Assembly (NCBI GenBank): GCA_029240815.1
Contig: JARDZO010000045.1
Span: 1 to 27,013, forward strand
Origin: Brevibacillus sp.
GTDB taxonomy: Bacteria; Bacillota; Bacilli; Brevibacillales; Brevibacillaceae
Reading direction: 5' to 3'
DNA: 27,013 nucleotides
The translations under genes were made by a program, and so were the position numbers. Within the stretch, counting starts at the first letter, position 1. Every line of letters starts with the position of its first letter. Positions 7,047-14,319 of this stretch are shown here, in pieces. The notes below the pieces were generated by a model. The model was not told where the DNA came from and did no database searches. It saw only the letters and a list, made by a program, of their open reading frames with translations.

Positions 7047-7074
7047 AGTATAAGTATCCGAGCCTGATTGTAAA
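7047..7074 (-). promoter_or_regulatory. Probable sigma-A promoter of the reductase gene
   Basis: On the minus strand, TTTACA (7069-7074), a 16-base spacer and TATACT (7047-7052) lie 43 bases before the reductase start codon. Sequence match only. Confidence 0.55.
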
Positions 7075-7107
7075 TTATTACCTTTCGTTATTGAGGTGAT
7101 TTTTAAA

Positions 7108-7393
7108 TGCTTGACTTAAGGAATCGTGAGTGCAATTGGTTTCACCTGCAGAAGCAGTTATCAATCACATTTCAGTTCATCCCGACTACCGGTACCGTCA
7201 TGTGGCAAACGAAATGCTTGATGAGCTAATACAGACGACCTCCGTAAAAATCATTTCTGCCGAGACCGATATGGATGCTGTTAACTTTTACAAGAGATAT
7301 GGCTTCTCAATAATAAGCCTAGGCGAGAAGTATCCAGGTGTTCACTTTGCCCTCCCGACAAGACTCGGTCGAGTCCCAGCCCTTTACTCATAG
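7108..7393 (+). pseudogene. Damaged GNAT acetyltransferase
   Basis: An ATG at 7108 with GAGGTGA upstream opens MLDLRNRE and then goes out of frame. From about 7137 another frame carries the second half of a GNAT domain: VSPAEAVINHISVHPDYRYR, then HVANEMLDEL, where the acetyl-CoA loop is changed from the usual R/Q-x-x-G-x-G/A, and finally SAETDMDAVNFYKRYGFSII. Most of the N-terminal half of the domain is absent and the final strand is cut. A GTG at 7130 could start an 87-residue product, but it would lack half the fold. Called a pseudogene by an internal deletion. Confidence 0.6.
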
Positions 7394-7427
7394 TCGGACG
7401 ATTGCCATGGTCATCCATTAGAAACTT

Positions 7428-7620
7428 ATGGGCTGTATTCCAAAAATGATAGGAGTCGCATGGAATTATACCTATAGTCCATATTCTACCGGGCCGGTTG
7501 AAGAGGGAAATGAACTTGCGGAAGTATATCTGTGGGATCGAGCTCTAAGAGGCCATTTCCGGACGTAATCCTGACGATACGAGTAACATTGCACAGATTC
7601 TAGACATCCTTATCAAGTGA
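7428..7620 (+). pseudogene. Unrecognised gene remnant
   Basis: An open frame MGCIPKMIGVAWNYTYSPYS, then TGPVEEGNELAEVYLWDRAL, runs from 7428 to a stop at 7568. If one frameshift near 7540 is allowed, it continues as EAISGRNPDDTSNIAQILDI and then LIK with a stop at 7618-7620. The joined reading looks protein-like, but I do not recognise the family. It has no ribosome site and its end overlaps the 3' end of the convergent MFS gene, so it is probably debris. Confidence 0.3.
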
Positions 7621-8949
7621 TTTTTGATGTGAAAATGGCTGTTTCTCCATTTGTTGTCCAGCGCTAGGACGTCGGCGAGACCAGATCACCACTGGGAGCA
7701 GCAGTAAGGACAAAACTCCTCCGGCTAATGAAAGGCTGGCGTAGCTGAAATTTGCAACCACCATACCGGACAACGCGCCGCCAGAAGCGCCGGTCAAAGC
7801 AATCAAAACGTCAATTGTTCCTTGCGTTTTGGCACGAGTAGCTGCAGGCGTTGCATCCACGATGATCGCGGTCCCGCTAATCAAGCCGAAGTTCCAACCA
7901 AGACCAAGTAACGCCAGTGCAATAATGAGGAGCCCCAAGGAATCGGCCGGTATCCAAGCAGCCATAAGCCCAGATAAGAGCAGCGTGAAGCCCGAGACGT
8001 AAGCCATGACGATCCTTCCCCACTTATCAACTAATATCCCAGTTATAATCGAAGGCAGGTACATGGCCGCGATATGAATGCCGATGACTAGTCCGACTTG
8101 CCCTAAACCATGCCCGTGATGCTTCATGTGGACAGGGGTCATGGTCATAATGGCGACCATTACGACGTGCGTTAAAATCATAACCGTCGCCCCAACAACC
8201 ATTTTTCGGTTATTGTTTTCTTGTGGCTGTTCTTCTTCCACTCCAGACTGTTGATTCGCAAGATGTACCTGTGCAATGGCTTTGGCCACAAGGAAAGGAT
8301 CGGGTCGGAGAAAAGCTAGCAGCACCAAACCGGCAAGAATAAACGAGGCTGCTGCAAGCAGGAACGGCCCCGCCAAAGGGGGAACACCGATAGACAATGC
8401 AAAACGTCCCATCGCGTCCACCAGATTTGGACCGGCAACCGCCCCAAACGTGGTAGCCGTCAGAATAATACTAATCGACTTTGCCCGCTGGGTCGGTCTG
8501 GCCAAATCAGTGCCTGCATAACGTGCCTGCAAGTTGGAAGCTGTGCCTGCCCCATAGAAAAACAGCGAAACAAACAGTAGAGGAATACTCGGCATGACAG
8601 CTGCAACCACGACGCCAATTGCGCCAATTCCGCCAGTCAGGAAGCCTGTCACCAGACCCATGCGACGACCGAAACGTTGCGAAAGCCGTCCGATCAATAG
8701 CGCCGCAGCCGCCGAGCCAAGAGTAAAAAGTGCGGAGGGAACGCCAGCAAAACTGTCCGTCCCCATCATGTCTTGTGCCAGTAGCGCTCCAATCGTAATG
8801 CCTGATGCAAGGCCCGCACCGGCAAAAATTTGCGCAAGCACGACGATGAACAGCGTCTGTCGTTGAAGCTGCTGCCGTTTTTCCGGCGAATCGGTGTAGA
8901 TCTGCCAAGTATCCGCCTGATTTTGTGATGAAGGAATGTTATCCGACAT
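7600..8949 (-). CDS. MFS transporter
   Basis: A major facilitator of 449 residues in the cell membrane, probably an exporter; the substrate is unknown. A soluble N-terminal tail (about 35 residues, SPEKRQQLQRQ) precedes the first helix. The A-motif ALLIGRLSQRFGRRMGLV follows helix 2. A hydrophilic central loop (HLANQQSGVEEEQPQENNNRK) separates two six-helix halves, and the second half repeats the motif as ITGILVDKWGRIVMAY. AAGGAG lies nine bases before the ATG at 8949. An ATG three codons earlier is too close to that site. The gene ends over the remnant that runs toward it. No dedicated regulator is adjacent; the Rrf2 gene starts 800 bases away, divergently. Confidence 0.88.
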   Translation of the reverse strand: MSDNIPSSQNQADTWQIYTDSPEKRQQLQRQTLFIVVLAQIFAGAGLASGITIGALLAQDMMGTDSFAGVPSALFTLGSAAAALLIGRLSQRFGRRMGLVTGFLTGGIGAIGVVVAAVMPSIPLLFVSLFFYGAGTASNLQARYAGTDLARPTQRAKSISIILTATTFGAVAGPNLVDAMGRFALSIGVPPLAGPFLLAAASFILAGLVLLAFLRPDPFLVAKAIAQVHLANQQSGVEEEQPQENNNRKMVVGATVMILTHVVMVAIMTMTPVHMKHHGHGLGQVGLVIGIHIAAMYLPSIITGILVDKWGRIVMAYVSGFTLLLSGLMAAWIPADSLGLLIIALALLGLGWNFGLISGTAIIVDATPAATRAKTQGTIDVLIALTGASGGALSGMVVANFSYASLSLAGGVLSLLLLPVVIWSRRRPSAGQQMEKQPFSHQKSLDKDV

Positions 8950-9717
8950 GACTCTCATCTCCTTGAAATTAGATATTGAAGATTTGTTATCTATCCTCCT
9001 GATTCCGCTGATATGCCTTTGACAGTCTGGGATACTGATCGTTTGGGCAGACCACCAAATCCTTGCTTATAAGGAATAAAAGCTTTCGACTATTGGGAAA
9101 AATATGCCCGTTACCATAAGCTGTTTTCCCACTTGCACACGAGGGCTCTATTCACATATTCGGTTCCTCCCCCAGTAATGGTGCAATTGTTAAATCATCA
9201 CAGTCTTCCCTGTCCAAATTTGGTTATTAAGGATTTGTAATATCTACAATAAAACCAAAAAACTCTTGCTAGTCGTAGTGAACTGTCAGAACCGTCCCCC
9301 TTCCTTTCAACATAAAGTGGATTGTCTTTAAATTGCTTTGCTTTCGGGTCAGGTCTGCCGCCAATTGCGATTCATGAAAAGCTGGATAACAGATAGCCTA
9401 CGCTTCCTTCGTCGATTTTGAATGACGAAAGAGGAGACATCCCTTTTAAGGACTTTTCGGATCGATAATATCCCTAAATTAACCAACTGTCAAGTTGCGT
9501 TTTTTCCTAACACACATAGCTATATAAAATATTCTAGGGTGGGTTGCCTCCTTGGTAAAAGCAAGATACAAGTCATAATGACATTCGGTTGCAATGTCAC
9601 AGCCATTTTTTTCGTCAAGAGTGCATCGCCTGTTTGATCTGTCTGATAAGGTACAAATGATTCATAAATAGTGATTCCGTTCACTAAAGCACTTGCTTAA
9701 TTTCCTTATTAACTTTA
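8950..9717. other. Long stretch without a convincing gene
   Basis: Nearly 770 bases between the MFS and Rrf2 genes. A minus-strand frame of about 64 codons (roughly 9210-9400, read IAIGGRPDPKAKQFKDNPLY, then VERKGDGSD) lacks a start and is not recognised. A 71-codon plus-strand frame at 9422-9637 has no ribosome site and an unlikely composition. AGATA...TATCT half-sites at about 8970-8991 could belong to the MFS promoter. The region looks like decayed coding DNA plus promoters. Confidence 0.4.
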
Positions 9718-9740
9718 TTATGGATTGATAAAGTCTATAA
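9718..9740. promoter_or_regulatory. Possible autoregulatory operator of the Rrf2 gene
   Basis: TTATGGATT-GATAA-AGTCTATAA is a 23-base dyad with 7 of 9 matching positions, ending 12 bases before the ATG. Rrf2 regulators often bind such dyads at their own promoter. The TATAAT at 9736-9741 lies too close to the start codon to be an ordinary -10 box for a message that keeps its GAGGTG ribosome site. Confidence 0.4.
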
Positions 9741-9752
9741 TAGAGGTGTCTC

Positions 9753-10148
9753 ATGAAGTTTTCACAGGCAACCGACTATGCGCTCCATGCCATGCTTTAC
9801 CTGATAGCTGAAGCACCAGATAAACCCGTGAGTGTTCAGCTTTTAGCCGAGAAATTGGGCGTTTCTCAAACCTATTTATCAAAAATGCTGACCAAACTCG
9901 TCAAAGCGGGGTTAATTCACTCGGTGTCAGGCGCAAATGGCGGATACCGACTCAAACGCAACCAAGAAGATATCTCTTTTCTTGATGTCATTCATGCGAT
10001 TGAAGGTACGACCTCTATGTTTGAATGCAGTTTTAATCATGGTAGAGAGTGCCTGATTCAACAGGTAGTGATTGACGCCGAGCAGCAAATGGAGCAAGCC
10101 CTGAAGAGTAAAAAAATTTCTGAGCTAGCCAAACAAATCAAAGACTAG
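9753..10148 (+). CDS. Rrf2-family transcriptional regulator
   Basis: 131 residues, a winged-helix repressor. The N-terminus MKFSQATDYALHAMLYLI is the standard Rrf2 opening. The recognition helix is in SVQLLAEKLGVSQTYLSKMLTKLVKAGL, and the wing is GANGGYRL. Only two cysteines (Cys92 and Cys100, in FECSFNHGREC) are in the region where IscR/NsrR-type members have three Fe-S ligands. It may therefore bind no cluster, or sense thiol oxidation, or use another ligand. GAGGTG is eight bases upstream of the ATG. A terminator follows directly. The target is unknown; the divergent MFS gene is the nearest candidate but is 800 bases away. Confidence 0.9.
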   Translation: MKFSQATDYALHAMLYLIAEAPDKPVSVQLLAEKLGVSQTYLSKMLTKLVKAGLIHSVSGANGGYRLKRNQEDISFLDVIHAIEGTTSMFECSFNHGRECLIQQVVIDAEQQMEQALKSKKISELAKQIKD

Positions 10149-10170
10149 CCGCTGTTTACTGAATCTATAT

Positions 10171-10217
10171 CCAACGATATTCTCCGGCCGCATCGACCGG
10201 AGAATTTTGTTACGTTG
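10171..10217 (+). terminator. Intrinsic terminator of the Rrf2 gene
   Basis: A perfect 9-bp stem ATTCTCCGG (10179-10187) / CCGGAGAAT (10197-10205) is followed by TTTTGTT. The outer CCAACG / CGTTGG lengthens the pairing. It lies 30 bases after the Rrf2 stop codon. Confidence 0.75.
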
Positions 10218-10473
10218 GATCGATAGCTTAAAATGACCGAGGTAATCTGGCCATTAACCCCGTCTAGTAAACTTTGTGAATCTACTATTTAAATTCTTCT
10301 GACTTGTTGAACCTCTGTTCAGACCGATAAGTGTTTGCATTACGCTCTGTCATTTAACTAATCGAGTGTGTATAACGTTGTCACGACGATCTCCAAGCTG
10401 AAACGTTGCATGATCTGACGAGTCGATTCCTAATGAAAGTTAGGAAATCGGCTCGACCCGCACGTGCATTTGA
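10218..10473. other. Intergenic region with a repeat core and a hairpin
   Basis: ATCGATAGCTTAAAATG at 10218-10234 matches the core of the TAGCTTAA repeat family. A long stem at about 10419-10455 (CGAGTCGATT-CCTAA / TTAGG-AAATCGGCTCG) lies just after the LuxR fragment on the minus strand but lacks a T run. No gene is visible. Confidence 0.4.
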
Positions 10474-10910
10474 TCATTTTCCGGCTGGTGTACATTTATA
10501 TTCATTTTTTATTTTTTGTATCAATTGAGTTCTGTTTTGGACAGAATGTTTTTGATAAATGTGTTGCAAATGTTTCTTAATTGTATTGATAGAAATATGT
10601 AGTTCATCAGCTATAGATTGATTTGTCCTTCCTTCTTTCAGTAGCTTAACAACATCCTCTTCCCTTTTTGATAACATGGAATAGTCCATTTCGTCTTTGA
10701 ACTGATGTACTAGAACCGAGGCAATTATATTTGATAAATAATGTAATCTTTTACAGTCAACTTTTGTAAAATTGTTTTGGTAGTTCTTTTTAGCCATTCC
10801 AATCAAACCTATAAATTTTCCCTCATGAATCAAAGCAATACCTACTTCATCATAAAATCCGTATGGTTTCATAAAAGACAGATAGTATCGCGATTTTTCG
10901 TATTGATCAG
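10474..10910 (-). pseudogene. LuxR-family regulator, 5'-truncated
   Basis: The C-terminal half is a good LuxR (NarL/FixJ-type) HTH: SKREEDVVKLLKEGRTNQSI, then ADELHISINTIKKHLQHIY. In front of it is the end of a GAF-like sensor domain (FMKPYGFYDEVGIALIHEGK, then FIGLIGMAKKN). The readable homology seems to extend past the ATG at 10872 to about 10910 (DQYEKSRYYLS) and then enters the antisense of an M23 peptidase fragment. The first half of the protein is therefore missing. A 132-residue product from 10872 could still bind DNA, but without its sensor. No ribosome site supports that ATG. Confidence 0.6.
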
Positions 10911-10917
10911 CAGTAAA

Positions 10918-11203
10918 TATGCAATTTCGTAGAAATCGATCACGGCAACACAGAGTACAGCTTACTTGCCCATCTGAAGCACGGCTCCATCACTGTGCTG
11001 CCAGGCGATCATGTAGAGCGAGGACAAATGATTGGGCTGTGCGGCAACTCGGGTAATTCGAGTGAACCTCACTTGCATATGCAGGTATCCGATTCCTCTG
11101 ACCTGTTGCGTGCACGCTCCGTTCGTATCCGCTTTGCAGGCATAGAAGTCGTACAGGGTGATACCGTACATGGGCAAAAAAAAGAGGATGGTTATGTGTG
11201 AGA
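10918..11203 (+). pseudogene. M23 (lysostaphin/LytM-type) peptidase, 5'-truncated
   Basis: The open frame starts after a stop at about 10912 and reads NFVEIDHGNTEYSLLAHLKH, then GSITVLPGDHVERGQMIGLC and GNSGNSSEPHLHMQV. This is the last half of an M23 domain with the H-x-H motif (PHLHMQV). The first metal ligands (H-x-x-x-D) and any signal peptide are gone. It starts head-to-head with the LuxR fragment, within a few bases, so both were cut by the same rearrangement. An ATG at 10995 could begin a 68-residue piece, but this would be inactive. A strong terminator follows the stop codon. Confidence 0.65.
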
Positions 11204-11226
11204 TCACATAGCATCCTCTTTTTTTC
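11176..11226. terminator. Bidirectional intrinsic terminator
   Basis: AAGAGGATG (11182-11190) / CATCCTCTT (11212-11220) and an inner TATGTG / CACATA stem (11193-11198 / 11205-11210). A run of As precedes it and seven Ts follow, so it works in both directions. It ends the M23 fragment on the plus strand and the uncharacterised gene at 11226 on the minus strand. Confidence 0.8.
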
Positions 11227-11894
11227 TACTCTCTTCCACCACTCGCTAAATACGCGTAATTGACCCATACCATTTCTTCAATGCCCAAGATTTCCTTGAA
11301 CAGATCTACCGAATCGTACAGTAACGATGCCCCTGTCTCTTCATCCACATCGGTCAACAGCTGCAGGTCAAATAGCGAGCGCAGCTGCTGTACTTGTTTC
11401 GGACCCGCAATCCGGTTAAAGGTCTGGGGCTTAATCCTAGTGATGCCTTTGCCTACTTCTCGCCGATACAGCTCCGATCGCACTACCCGATCCAGTATGT
11501 CCTCATACTTTTGCCGTACGTCTTCGCTTTCTCCGATTCCTTCCTGCAGGTCAATCTCTGGATAGAGCCGGCCAAATTCTTCTTCCGCCATCTCTACGTC
11601 CAGCGAGTAACTGATCGTTGCGGAGGAAACCTCGTAGCCAGCATCAAACAACCGAAAGCCCCAGCCGTTATCTTCCGCGTCGTGAAACCAGAGCAGCGGC
11701 ACAAATTGCTTGGACAGCTGCAGGAGAAATTGCAGGGTTTCCGATGTTTCCAGCCACTCGTCCTGCAGGAAAAAAGCGTTCCAGTCGCCGTTGACGTTCC
11801 TGTGGAAGTACGGCTGTTCTGTCTTGGACAAGGCAATCAGTACTTTCGGTTCGTATTTGCGTGGATAAAGAATGCCGGTCGTGAACTCACCCAT
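11226..11894 (-). CDS. Uncharacterised protein, 222 residues
   Basis: I do not recognise a family. The protein is acidic, probably soluble and cytoplasmic, with no signal peptide or membrane segment. Visible stretches are MGEFTTGILYPRKYEPKVLI, FVPLLWFHDAEDNGWGFRLF and KPQTFNRIAGPKQVQQLRSL. The start has GGTGG seven bases upstream. It follows the ThpR gene by 48 bases on the same strand, so co-transcription is likely, and it is the last gene before the bidirectional terminator. A stress or RNA-repair link through ThpR is only a guess from position. Confidence 0.75.
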   Translation of the reverse strand: MGEFTTGILYPRKYEPKVLIALSKTEQPYFHRNVNGDWNAFFLQDEWLETSETLQFLLQLSKQFVPLLWFHDAEDNGWGFRLFDAGYEVSSATISYSLDVEMAEEEFGRLYPEIDLQEGIGESEDVRQKYEDILDRVVRSELYRREVGKGITRIKPQTFNRIAGPKQVQQLRSLFDLQLLTDVDEETGASLLYDSVDLFKEILGIEEMVWVNYAYLASGGRE

Positions 11895-11942
11895 CCGTTT
11901 TCCACCGCTTTCTGGAAGGTCTCCCTGGTCCTTTCTTCCAGT

Positions 11943-12539
11943 CTATTCAGGCACCGCTTGTTTTTTGCTGTGTTCTTTATCAAACGTGCTCGTGTGGATA
12001 ATGGAATGGACAGCTCCTTCTTGTTTCAGCTCGGATTGATACAAATGAACGTGCTTTGCCTGCCAATGAGGCGGCTCGATGGCCAAATACCGCTCATTCC
12101 ATTCCAGAAGGGGCAAACCGCTCCCCTGCACATGCGGCCCGCGCGCGAGTGTGATGTGCGGGCGATACCGCTTGCGATCGTAAGACAACCCGTCATGCAG
12201 GTCGAAGCGTTTGCCTAACAACAGATGAAGCTGTTTCAGCGGATTTGTCTGACCGCGTAGACCAAGCCAGAGCACGCGTGGGTGTTCGGCGTGTGGAAAC
12301 GCCCCAAAGCTCCCTACCCGCAAGGAAAACGGATTGATAATGGCGCTGACAATATCCATGTCTTCACAGATGGCCGGGATCAGTGACTCATGCACTTCGC
12401 CTAAAAAATGCAGAGTGAGATGCAGGTTATGCATGGATTGCCAACGGTCGACGCTCACATCCTGTTGCAAGCGTTGTTGAACGTCAGCTATGTAAGAGGC
12501 AGCATTCTGAGGTATATCCAGAGCCACGAAAAGGCGCAT
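11943..12539 (-). CDS. thpR: RNA 2',3'-cyclic phosphodiesterase (2'-5' RNA ligase family)
   Basis: 198 residues of the 2H phosphoesterase superfamily (LigT/ThpR). These enzymes open 2',3'-cyclic phosphate ends of RNA to 2'-phosphate and can join tRNA halves by a 2'-5' bond in vitro. The two H-x-T motifs are present: His40-Leu-Thr42 in NLHLTLHFLGEV and His128-Ile-Thr130 in RYRPHITLARG. The opening MRLFVALDIP is typical. A GGGAG site lies slightly far from the ATG. It is cytoplasmic. It lies upstream of the 222-residue protein, and a terminator at 12590-12616 separates it from the gene before it. Confidence 0.93.
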   Translation of the reverse strand: MRLFVALDIPQNAASYIADVQQRLQQDVSVDRWQSMHNLHLTLHFLGEVHESLIPAICEDMDIVSAIINPFSLRVGSFGAFPHAEHPRVLWLGLRGQTNPLKQLHLLLGKRFDLHDGLSYDRKRYRPHITLARGPHVQGSGLPLLEWNERYLAIEPPHWQAKHVHLYQSELKQEGAVHSIIHTSTFDKEHSKKQAVPE

Positions 12540-12589
12540 ATCTAAACTCGTCTCCCTTCCAATGATAATTCCTTAGGTAAAAATGCAGC

Positions 12590-12616
12590 AAAAAAGCCCC
12601 CCTTTTTACGGAGAGC
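12590..12616 (-). terminator. Intrinsic terminator, minus strand
   Basis: On the minus strand, GCTCTCC pairs with GGGGGGC (12610-12616 / 12596-12602) with two G-U pairs and a 7-base loop, followed by six Ts. It ends the transcript of the 162-residue protein gene. Confidence 0.6.
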
Positions 12617-12636
12617 CCTCTCTTTCTACTCGGTTC

Positions 12637-13125
12637 TCAGGCAGCCATCATTTTACCCGTTACGATGCCCAGAACACTGCGTACATATTCACCTAGTCTA
12701 CCTGAGCCAGGCTGATAGGAAAAGCGAATGGTCAGTTCTACATGACCGACGTGGCCGGCGGGAGGTATGTTCCAAAACAGATCAACTTCTCCATAGAGAA
12801 TTTCTTCGATGCGTTGTTTTTTGCTCTCGATGTCCAAATTCGGATCATGGGACAGGGAAAATTTCATCATGATGGAAAAGGAATCCTTTGACGACAGGAT
12901 CTCGTTTCGCAGTTGCAGCTTGCCGTGAATCGCTACGACACCAGATTCGCCCCACAACGTATACTCCAGCAATGCTTGAAACTGAGGTTGAACTTGCAGC
13001 TCCAGAGCGGGTAATCCACCCTCTATGGTGAGCGCATGACTCTCGGCCAGTTGTTCGATCTCCCCTTGAAAACGGTGAGCGCAATCGGAAACGTACTGTA
13101 GTACATCGGGTTGAACAGCGTACAT
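12637..13125 (-). CDS. Uncharacterised protein, 162 residues
   Basis: No family recognised. A soluble, acidic protein with an N-terminal helix (PDVLQYVSDCAHRFQGEIEQ) and a middle part that alternates like beta strands (GVVAIHGKLQLRNEIL, FSIMMKFSLSHDPN, HVGHVELTIRFSYQPG), ending in a basic tail. GGAGAGG is eight bases before the ATG at 13125; a GTG three codons earlier is too close. It lies between the 347-residue protein and ThpR on the same strand, with about 150 bases on the upstream side, so it may have its own promoter. Confidence 0.75.
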   Translation of the reverse strand: MYAVQPDVLQYVSDCAHRFQGEIEQLAESHALTIEGGLPALELQVQPQFQALLEYTLWGESGVVAIHGKLQLRNEILSSKDSFSIMMKFSLSHDPNLDIESKKQRIEEILYGEVDLFWNIPPAGHVGHVELTIRFSYQPGSGRLGEYVRSVLGIVTGKMMAA

Positions 13126-13274
13126 CGTTGTCACCTCTCCCCAGCAGATTGTCTGTCCTACCTACTTCGAAATTTTCCTTGTCGTATCCTTTGTTGAAAA
13201 ATGACTTATTTACCCATATTTCATCGAAGTGAAAAAAATTCCTATGAAAATTCGTTTTCACAAGGTTGCAATTT

Positions 13275-14315
13275 TTACTGATACGGATTGATATGCCCTG
13301 AAAACGCTTCCTGATGCAGTTCAGATAATCGCAGTTGCACCTGCTCATCCAGCTCCAAATGATAGAGACGTCCTTTTTCATATCGCAACAAGGGATAGGC
13401 ACCTGCTTGAAGAGGGCTTGCATCCTCACATCTCACGAATGCTGGCAGGGTCATGAGGAAACGAGCAAATGGATTTGCCTCGTCCTCTGACATATGTATG
13501 ACTTCGAACAGATGCGAGAGTTGGGGAGTCACCACGAGAGACAAGAATTCCCCTTTCTCGGCTACCCAGACCGTAAAGGACGAATCTCTCACCTCGCTTC
13601 GGGAGTGGCGCCGCATGACCCAGACGGCTTGCTGAACCATTCGCATGAGCAAGTGCTGAGCCTCATCCACACCATGCGCCTCCATCATCCGGCGATAGTC
13701 GAGAACGAGTGCCACTCCGTCTTCCTGGAGCACTTCCTTGGACAAGGACAGCGCATAGATCGTCTCCGTCTCTTCCTCCCTCACCTCGGCTTCATGTGGC
13801 AGCTCCCCTGGCGTCCCCGCGAGCAAGGCACGGATCATCCCTTCCGTGCGATCTACTTCCTCGGGTGAAAAGGAGATGGACTCCGTGTAAATATGCGTGA
13901 GGTTCCCTTTCTCATAAGCCAGATAGTGGATGGGTGTCGCGACCTGGTTCAGGATGCTTTGCGCCATATGCCTTTCTTCCGCCTTTTGAATATCAAAGCT
14001 GAGCGGAAACCCTAATGGCTGCAACGGGTCAGACAAGGTCCAGATCACGGCCAGCAATTTATTTTGGTACGCTTTGAATTCAATCGAGACCGCATCACGC
14101 GTCTGTTCGCTGAAGGCATCCACCGATTCAAATACGAGATACAACTCTGCCTCGCCACGACCGTTCAGGCGGGCAAAGTAAGGGAGACCCTCCTCCCCTG
14201 CCAGCTTATACAAATCATGAAATCGCTCGGGATCCAGCCGTTCGCCCTCGGTCTCCCCATCCGGTGACACGATAGTCGCATCCAGCTCGATCCGCGGCTC
14301 GAACTCTTCCGCCAT
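13275..14315 (-). CDS. Uncharacterised protein, 346 residues, coupled to surE
   Basis: No family recognised. Soluble and strongly acidic, with no signal or membrane segment. It looks like two similar-sized parts: an N-terminal half with GLPYFARLNGRGEAELYLVF and a C-terminal half with SFTVWVAEKGEFLSLVVTPQ. The ATG at 14315 has GAGAGGG nine bases upstream, inside the end of surE, and begins four bases after the surE stop codon. This means tight translational coupling. The open frame continues upstream inside surE, but those 38 residues are the antiparallel reading of another frame and should be ignored. Its function may be tied to SurE, but nothing in the sequence shows how. Confidence 0.8.
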   Translation of the reverse strand: MAEEFEPRIELDATIVSPDGETEGERLDPERFHDLYKLAGEEGLPYFARLNGRGEAELYLVFESVDAFSEQTRDAVSIEFKAYQNKLLAVIWTLSDPLQPLGFPLSFDIQKAEERHMAQSILNQVATPIHYLAYEKGNLTHIYTESISFSPEEVDRTEGMIRALLAGTPGELPHEAEVREEETETIYALSLSKEVLQEDGVALVLDYRRMMEAHGVDEAQHLLMRMVQQAVWVMRRHSRSEVRDSSFTVWVAEKGEFLSLVVTPQLSHLFEVIHMSEDEANPFARFLMTLPAFVRCEDASPLQAGAYPLLRYEKGRLYHLELDEQVQLRLSELHQEAFSGHINPYQ

Positions 14316-14319
14316 CTCG

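Noticed and set aside
9422..9637. Plus-strand frame of 71 codons
   Set aside because: No ribosome site, unusual composition and no recognisable motif; it lies in decayed intergenic DNA.
9736..9741. TATAAT as the -10 box of the Rrf2 gene
   Set aside because: It is only 11 bases before the ATG, so the transcript would lose the GAGGTG ribosome site; no -35 lies at 16-18 bases.
10399..10416. TGAAAC at 10399 as a second ECF promoter
   Set aside because: No CGT(A/C) at 16 bases; the nearest match is CGAG at 14 bases, and no gene follows in that direction.
1..11225. A complete mobile element or prophage as the source of the mosaic
   Set aside because: No integrase, transposase, attachment site or long terminal repeat was found; only short imperfect repeats and broken genes.
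11394..12218. Plus-strand frame of 274 codons opposite the thpR region
   Set aside because: Long, but antisense to two well-supported genes; no start signal and no domain; explained by GC-rich codons on the opposite strand.
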